Below, one piece after another: positions 5,707 to 8,631 of a stretch of 8,631 nucleotides of DNA. A model generated the notes under the pieces. The model worked only from the letters and a program-made list of their open reading frames with translations, was not told where the DNA came from and ran no database searches. How positions within the stretch are numbered: position 1 is the first letter of the stretch; each line of letters begins with the position of its first letter. The position numbers and the translations under genes are program-made. The DNA is from Candidatus Omnitrophota bacterium (GTDB lineage: Bacteria; Omnitrophota; Gorgyraeia; Gygaellales; Profunditerraquicolaceae): contig JALNZI010000058.1 in the NCBI GenBank assembly GCA_023229385.1, positions 1-8,631 of the forward strand, given 5' to 3'.

Positions 5707-6561
5707 ATGTCACAGTCTATAAAACAGATAAAGAATCGTATTCGCAGCGTGGAAAATACCAAAAAGGTAACCGGTGCCATGCAGATGATTTCGGTGGTTA
5801 AGCTGAATCGTATTGAGGACCAACTTTTCGCTTTACGGCCGTATGCCTTAAGGATGGAAAATCTTATGTATAATTTAGCCGGTTTTTCGGATCAGGCCGT
5901 ATCGGAATACTTTAATAAAAGAAGCAACGATTCTGATAGCGTACTTTGTTTGATAACTTCTGACAACGGGTTATGCGGAATGTATAATCAAAATGTTATC
6001 CGTTTAGCGGAGGAGTTTTTGCAAAAGAACCAGGGGAAAAAAGTAAAGTTAATCGTGGTTGGGCAGAGAGGCTTAAGTTATTTTAGGGCCAGGCAAGTAG
6101 AAATATATAATTCATATATAGGTTTAAACGCAAAATTTACACAGAATCTTTGCGATAAGATTACCGCTGAGCTTAGCCAGTTGTTTTTAAGCGGCAAGGC
6201 AGGTTCGGTTTATCTGGCCTATACGTATTTCGAGAATTCTCTTGTTCAGAAAGCAACTCTTCAACGCCTGCTTAGTATCGAACCAAAGAAGGTTAAGCCG
6301 GAGGAATATATCGCAGAACCGGATTTAAAAAGCATACTTATGGATTTAATCCCGAAGTATCTTCTGATCAAGATGCGCCTTGTTTTTCTGGAGGCGTTTA
6401 CCTCGGAGCACGCCGCCAGGACAATTTCTATGAAGACAGCTACTGATAATGCCCGGGAGCTTTTGGAAGGGCTGGTGCTTTTAAGGAACAAGGTCAGGCA
6501 GGCGGGGATTACGCAGGATATTTTAGAGATTACTTCATCAGCTGAAGCATTGAGAGGATAA
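5707..6561 (+). CDS. atpG: F-type ATP synthase subunit gamma (central rotor shaft)
   Basis: This 284-residue protein has the N-terminal helix IKQIKNRIRSVENTKKVTGA (5-24) and the C-terminal helix with SEHAARTISMKTATDNA (233-249) through ITQDILEIT. These two form the antiparallel coiled coil that turns inside alpha3beta3. Between them the Rossmann-like domain carries LITSDNGLCGMYNQN (82-96). Its length matches bacterial gamma (about 285). It begins 3 bp after the atpA stop and I see no good ribosome binding site upstream (AGCCAATCTTAAAAT), so it probably depends on ribosomes finishing atpA. No insertion of the cyanobacterial or chloroplast redox type is present. Confidence 0.97.
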   Translation: MSQSIKQIKNRIRSVENTKKVTGAMQMISVVKLNRIEDQLFALRPYALRMENLMYNLAGFSDQAVSEYFNKRSNDSDSVLCLITSDNGLCGMYNQNVIRLAEEFLQKNQGKKVKLIVVGQRGLSYFRARQVEIYNSYIGLNAKFTQNLCDKITAELSQLFLSGKAGSVYLAYTYFENSLVQKATLQRLLSIEPKKVKPEEYIAEPDLKSILMDLIPKYLLIKMRLVFLEAFTSEHAARTISMKTATDNARELLEGLVLLRNKVRQAGITQDILEITSSAEALRG

Positions 6562-6565
6562 AATT

Positions 6566-7966
6566 ATGGCAGAGGGGCAGATTATTCAAATTATTGGGCC
6601 AAGTGTGGATATTAAGTTTCCTGAGAACCAGGGGCCGCAGCTTTTAAATGCGATTAAAATTGAGGTCAAGGATATTAACCTTACTCTTGAGGTTGCCCAG
6701 GATATCGGAAATAATACGGTGCGTTGTATTGCCTTGGGGTCTACTGATGGCTTAGTGCGCGGGATGAAGGCGGTTGATACCGGGAGCCCGATTACCGTAC
6801 CAGTCGGCAGGCAAACTTTAGGCAGGATATTTAATCTTCTGGGGGAGCCGATTGATGGCCAGGGTAAACTGGAGCATCCGGAAATAAGAAATCCAATTCA
6901 CCGGACCAGTCCTAACTTTGAAGAGCAATTACCTATAGAAAATATTTTAGAAACAGGATTAAAGGTCATTGATCTTTTGGCTCCTATTCCTAAAGGTGGA
7001 AAAGTCGGATTATTCGGTGGCGCCGGCGTAGGAAAAACAGTAATTGTTATGGAGCTGATCCGTACTATTGCTACAGAACACGGAGGAGTTTCAGTTTTTG
7101 CCGGAATAGGCGAGCGAACCCGCGAAGGGAATGAGCTTTGGCTGGAATTAAATGAATCTGGGGTAGTTAAAAACAGCGCCCTTGTATTCGGCCAGATGAA
7201 TGAGCCGCCGGGCGCACGGCTGCGTATTGGTTTATCTGCTTTAACTATGGCGGAATATTTTCGCGACCAGGAAAGAAAAGATGTGCTTTTATTTATTGAT
7301 AATGTTTACCGCTATATTCAGGCGGGGAGCGAGGTTTCTACTTTGCTTGGGCGCATGCCTTCAGCCGTAGGCTATCAGCCTAACCTTGCCACGGAGGTTG
7401 CCCAGCTTGAAGAGAGGATTGCTTCAACCCGCGATGGCTCGATAACTTCTATACAGGCAGTATATGTGCCGGCGGATGACTTGACTGATCCGGCTCCTGC
7501 AGCCATATTCTCGCATCTTGATGCCAAAATAGTTCTGTCGCGTCAGATCTCCGAACTGGGTATCTATCCGGCGGTAGATCCGTTGGATTCTAACTCCCGG
7601 ATTATGGATCCGCGTCTTCTAGGAGAGGATCATTATAATACCGCCTTGGCAGTTCAGAAAATATTACAGCGCTATAAAGACCTGCGTGATATTATTTCAA
7701 TTTTAGGTATTGATGAATTATCTGATGAAGATAAATTGACTGTTCAGCGGGCGCGTAAAGTGCAAAGATTTTTTTCACAGCCGTTTTTTGTGGCGGAAAA
7801 CTTTACCGGAATGAAGGGTAAGTATGTGAAACTGGAAGAAACAATCAAGGGAGTTAAAATGATTATTGAGGGCGCACTCGATAGCTTACATGAGCAGGCC
7901 TTTTATATGGTTGGTACGATTGAAGAGGCGATTGAGAAGAATAAACAGCTGTTAAATAACCAATAG
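6566..7966 (+). CDS. atpD: F-type ATP synthase subunit beta (catalytic)
   Basis: This 466-residue subunit makes or hydrolyses ATP. The P-loop is GGAGVGKT (151-158), with catalytic Glu183 in GERTREGNE. The Walker B stretch is VLLFIDNVYRYIQAGSEVS with Asp245, and the family signature PAVDPLDSNS spans 336-345. The torque-transmitting loop that contacts gamma reads DELSDED (383-389; DELSEED in E. coli). Small departures from the usual consensus are VYRY for IFRF (247-250), and QPNLATEVAQLEERI (271-285) for QPTLATEMGxLQERI. The ribosome binding site AGAGG (6553-6557) lies inside the end of atpG. Length and all catalytic residues are normal, so the enzyme should be active. Confidence 0.98.
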   Translation: MAEGQIIQIIGPSVDIKFPENQGPQLLNAIKIEVKDINLTLEVAQDIGNNTVRCIALGSTDGLVRGMKAVDTGSPITVPVGRQTLGRIFNLLGEPIDGQGKLEHPEIRNPIHRTSPNFEEQLPIENILETGLKVIDLLAPIPKGGKVGLFGGAGVGKTVIVMELIRTIATEHGGVSVFAGIGERTREGNELWLELNESGVVKNSALVFGQMNEPPGARLRIGLSALTMAEYFRDQERKDVLLFIDNVYRYIQAGSEVSTLLGRMPSAVGYQPNLATEVAQLEERIASTRDGSITSIQAVYVPADDLTDPAPAAIFSHLDAKIVLSRQISELGIYPAVDPLDSNSRIMDPRLLGEDHYNTALAVQKILQRYKDLRDIISILGIDELSDEDKLTVQRARKVQRFFSQPFFVAENFTGMKGKYVKLEETIKGVKMIIEGALDSLHEQAFYMVGTIEEAIEKNKQLLNNQ

Positions 7967-7971
7967 GGAAT

Positions 7972-8223
7972 ATGGCTGCTAAGGTTTTTAAAGTCGGGAT
8001 ATATTCTAGTGATAAGACGATATACGAGGGAGATGCACTTAGCCTGATTGTGCCTTCGGAATCAGGCTACCTTGGTGTTTTGGCCGGACACGCTCCCTTA
8101 GCCGCCAAGCTTGTGTCCGGTAAGATTACTTTACGCCCTCCAACAGGAAAGAGCAGTGAAATAGACTCGCCTCCGGGTGGATTTCTTGAGATCCGTAAGA
8201 ATCAGGTAACCCTCCTTTTGTAA
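7972..8223 (+). CDS. atpC: F-type ATP synthase subunit epsilon, short form (beta-sandwich domain only)
   Basis: This 83-residue protein covers only the N-terminal beta-sandwich of epsilon, with GYLGVLAGHAPLAAKLVSG (32-50) and the final strand GGFLEIRKNQVTLLL. E. coli epsilon has about 139 residues; its two C-terminal helices, which inhibit ATP hydrolysis and can bind ATP, are absent. The stop TAA follows the last strand directly and the downstream DNA is AT-rich and non-coding in all frames, so this is a natural short form and not a recent frameshift. Comparable short epsilons are known from green sulfur bacteria. The GGGA at 7966-7969, overlapping the atpD stop, is the only ribosome binding site candidate. 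This is the last gene of the operon. Confidence 0.92.
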   Translation: MAAKVFKVGIYSSDKTIYEGDALSLIVPSESGYLGVLAGHAPLAAKLVSGKITLRPPTGKSSEIDSPPGGFLEIRKNQVTLLL

Positions 8224-8255
8224 GTATAAATATAAAATATTACTCTATTAATTTG

Positions 8256-8283
8256 TTGAATTTCTATCTAATCGTGGTATATT
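8256..8283 (+). promoter_or_regulatory. Extended -10 promoter upstream of the last gene
   Basis: TTGAAT (8256-8261), a 16-bp spacer and TATATT (8278-8283), preceded by TG at 8275-8276, form a good sigma-70-type extended -10 promoter. Its layout is the same as that of the atp promoter at 1660. It lies 32 bp after the atpC stop. The start site is predicted near 8290, which gives a leader of about 120 nt. A perfect TATAAT at 8290-8295 has no matching -35 box at a proper distance. Confidence 0.6.
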
Positions 8284-8311
8284 GCATTATATAATTTAGT
8301 ATAAGTGGTTT

Positions 8312-8331
8312 GGGAATAAGTAAATATTCCC
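8312..8331 (+). other. 5' leader hairpin
   Basis: GGGAATA (8312-8318) pairs perfectly with TATTCCC (8325-8331) around a 6-nt loop AGTAAA. It is the first structure in the leader after the promoter and is not followed by T residues, so it is not a terminator itself. Confidence 0.6.
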
Positions 8332-8342
8332 AGAGGATCGTT

Positions 8343-8362
8343 AGATGGTCGGGCCGCCATCT
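8343..8362 (+). promoter_or_regulatory. Candidate antiterminator pairing
   Basis: AGATGG (8343-8348) is perfectly complementary to CCATCT (8357-8362), with an 8-nt loop between. The second half is part of the 5' arm of the terminator stem at 8355-8367, so the two pairings exclude each other. This is the expected arrangement of a transcription attenuation switch, though six base pairs alone are modest evidence. Confidence 0.4.
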
Positions 8363-8397
8363 TGCATGGGAATGCAGGGTGGCGATTTTTGTTTTTT
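8355..8397 (+). terminator. Strong intrinsic terminator in the leader of the last gene, also downstream of the atp operon
   Basis: A 13-bp stem (8355-8367 with 8372-8384, two G-U pairs) closes on a GGGA loop of GNRA type and is followed by ATTTTTGTTTTTT (8385-8397). It can end atp transcripts about 170 bp after atpC. The T-tract ends exactly where the AGGGAG ribosome binding site of the next gene starts (8398-8403), so there is no room for a promoter between them. The next gene can only be transcribed through this terminator, which suggests attenuation. Confidence 0.85.
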
Positions 8398-8412
8398 AGG
8401 GAGATCAAGCAA

Positions 8413-8631
8413 ATGAAGAGAATTCTTTTATTTATCCTGCCCATATTAATCTTAGTTGCACTGGGATTTGCTGTTACGGGTATTATACAGGCTCGTTTCA
8501 CAGAAGAAAAGCTTATGGATGACTTGAAGAGAAAAGCTAAGTCTGTGGATGAGAGTTTAGAGATATCCGCCAAGTATATTCTTCTTAATAACGATTTAAA
8601 GCAAGCTAGCCGTTTGGTTGATGGTTTTCAG
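8413..8631 (+). CDS. Membrane-anchored protein of unknown function, N-terminal part (3' end outside window)
   Basis: Seventy-three codons are open from ATG at 8413 to the window edge. AGGGAG at 8398-8403 is a good ribosome binding site. Residues 4-25 form one hydrophobic segment after a short basic start (MKR), which fits a signal anchor with the following part outside the cytoplasm. Then comes a charged amphipathic helix, TEEKLMDDLKRKAKSVDESL (30-49), and ILLNNDLKQASRLVDGFQ. This layout is common at the start of sensor proteins (histidine kinases, HAMP-domain proteins) and of membrane-anchored enzymes with a sensor-like N-terminus. No catalytic domain is visible, so I give no function. It is preceded by its own promoter and a terminator-bearing leader. 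Confidence 0.75.
   Translation, partial: MKRILLFILPILILVALGFAVTGIIQARFTEEKLMDDLKRKAKSVDESLEISAKYILLNNDLKQASRLVDGFQ

Noticed and set aside
8224..8255. A lost C-terminal part of epsilon after a frameshift
   Set aside because: All frames after the atpC stop are AT-rich and quickly closed, with no trace of the helical domain.
8290..8295. Perfect TATAAT as the -10 box
   Set aside because: No -35 box at 16-18 bp; TTGAAT at 8256 fits TATATT at 8278 with an extended -10.
8290..8397. Known riboswitch classes (c-di-GMP-I, fluoride, preQ1, THF, guanidine) for the last leader
   Set aside because: Their conserved core sequences, as I recall them, are not present; left as an unassigned candidate.
8268..8573. 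101-codon antisense frame across the last leader and gene
   Set aside because: It runs through the intrinsic terminator and promoter region; the + strand frame at 8413 has a good ribosome binding site and a membrane segment.

Overview
The window carries a complete F-type ATP synthase operon in the order atpI(Z)-atpB-atpE-atpF-atpH-atpA-atpG-atpD-atpC (1783-8223). On its left lies the end of a hydrogenase-maturation cluster (2-1652), and on its right the start of a membrane-anchored protein behind a structured leader (8256-8631). All genes are on the + strand. Base composition is moderate (mid-40s % GC by eye), codon use looks uniform, and I see no tRNA, rRNA, IS element or CRISPR. The organism is probably an anaerobic, H2-metabolising bacterium, because [NiFe]-hydrogenase maturation genes abut the operon. 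The nine-gene atp order, the very short epsilon subunit and the general sequence style recall uncultured lineages such as Omnitrophota or Elusimicrobiota, but this taxonomic guess is inference and weak.

Left region (2-1652): the C-terminal part of a HycI-type [NiFe]-hydrogenase maturation protease is followed by a 432-residue protein that joins an N-terminal HypC domain ([NiFe] maturation chaperone) to a full-length HydE-like radical SAM domain ([FeFe] H-cluster maturation family). This fusion of two pathways normally described separately is the most interesting item in the window. It suggests a radical SAM step tied to assembly or delivery of the Fe(CN)2CO group on the HypC/HypD scaffold.

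Middle region (1660-8223): an extended -10 promoter starts just after the hydE-like stop codon. Its leader contains a terminator-like hairpin with seven T residues just before atpI. The operon is tightly packed (4-bp overlap, 0-, 3-, 4- and 5-bp gaps) except for a 100-bp, GC-rich, highly structured spacer between atpB and atpE, which ends in a perfect AGGAGG ribosome binding site. Subunits a, c, b form the membrane sector, and delta, alpha, gamma, beta, epsilon form the stalk and catalytic head. Catalytic motifs of alpha and beta are intact. The c subunit lacks sodium ligands, so the enzyme is predicted to be proton-coupled. Epsilon lacks its C-terminal regulatory helices.

Right region (8224-8631): a second extended -10 promoter drives a leader with a small hairpin and a textbook intrinsic terminator (13-bp stem, GGGA loop, T-rich tail). 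The tail ends where the ribosome binding site of the next gene begins, and a competing pairing could sequester the 5' half of the terminator. The downstream gene starts with one membrane segment and is cut by the window edge.
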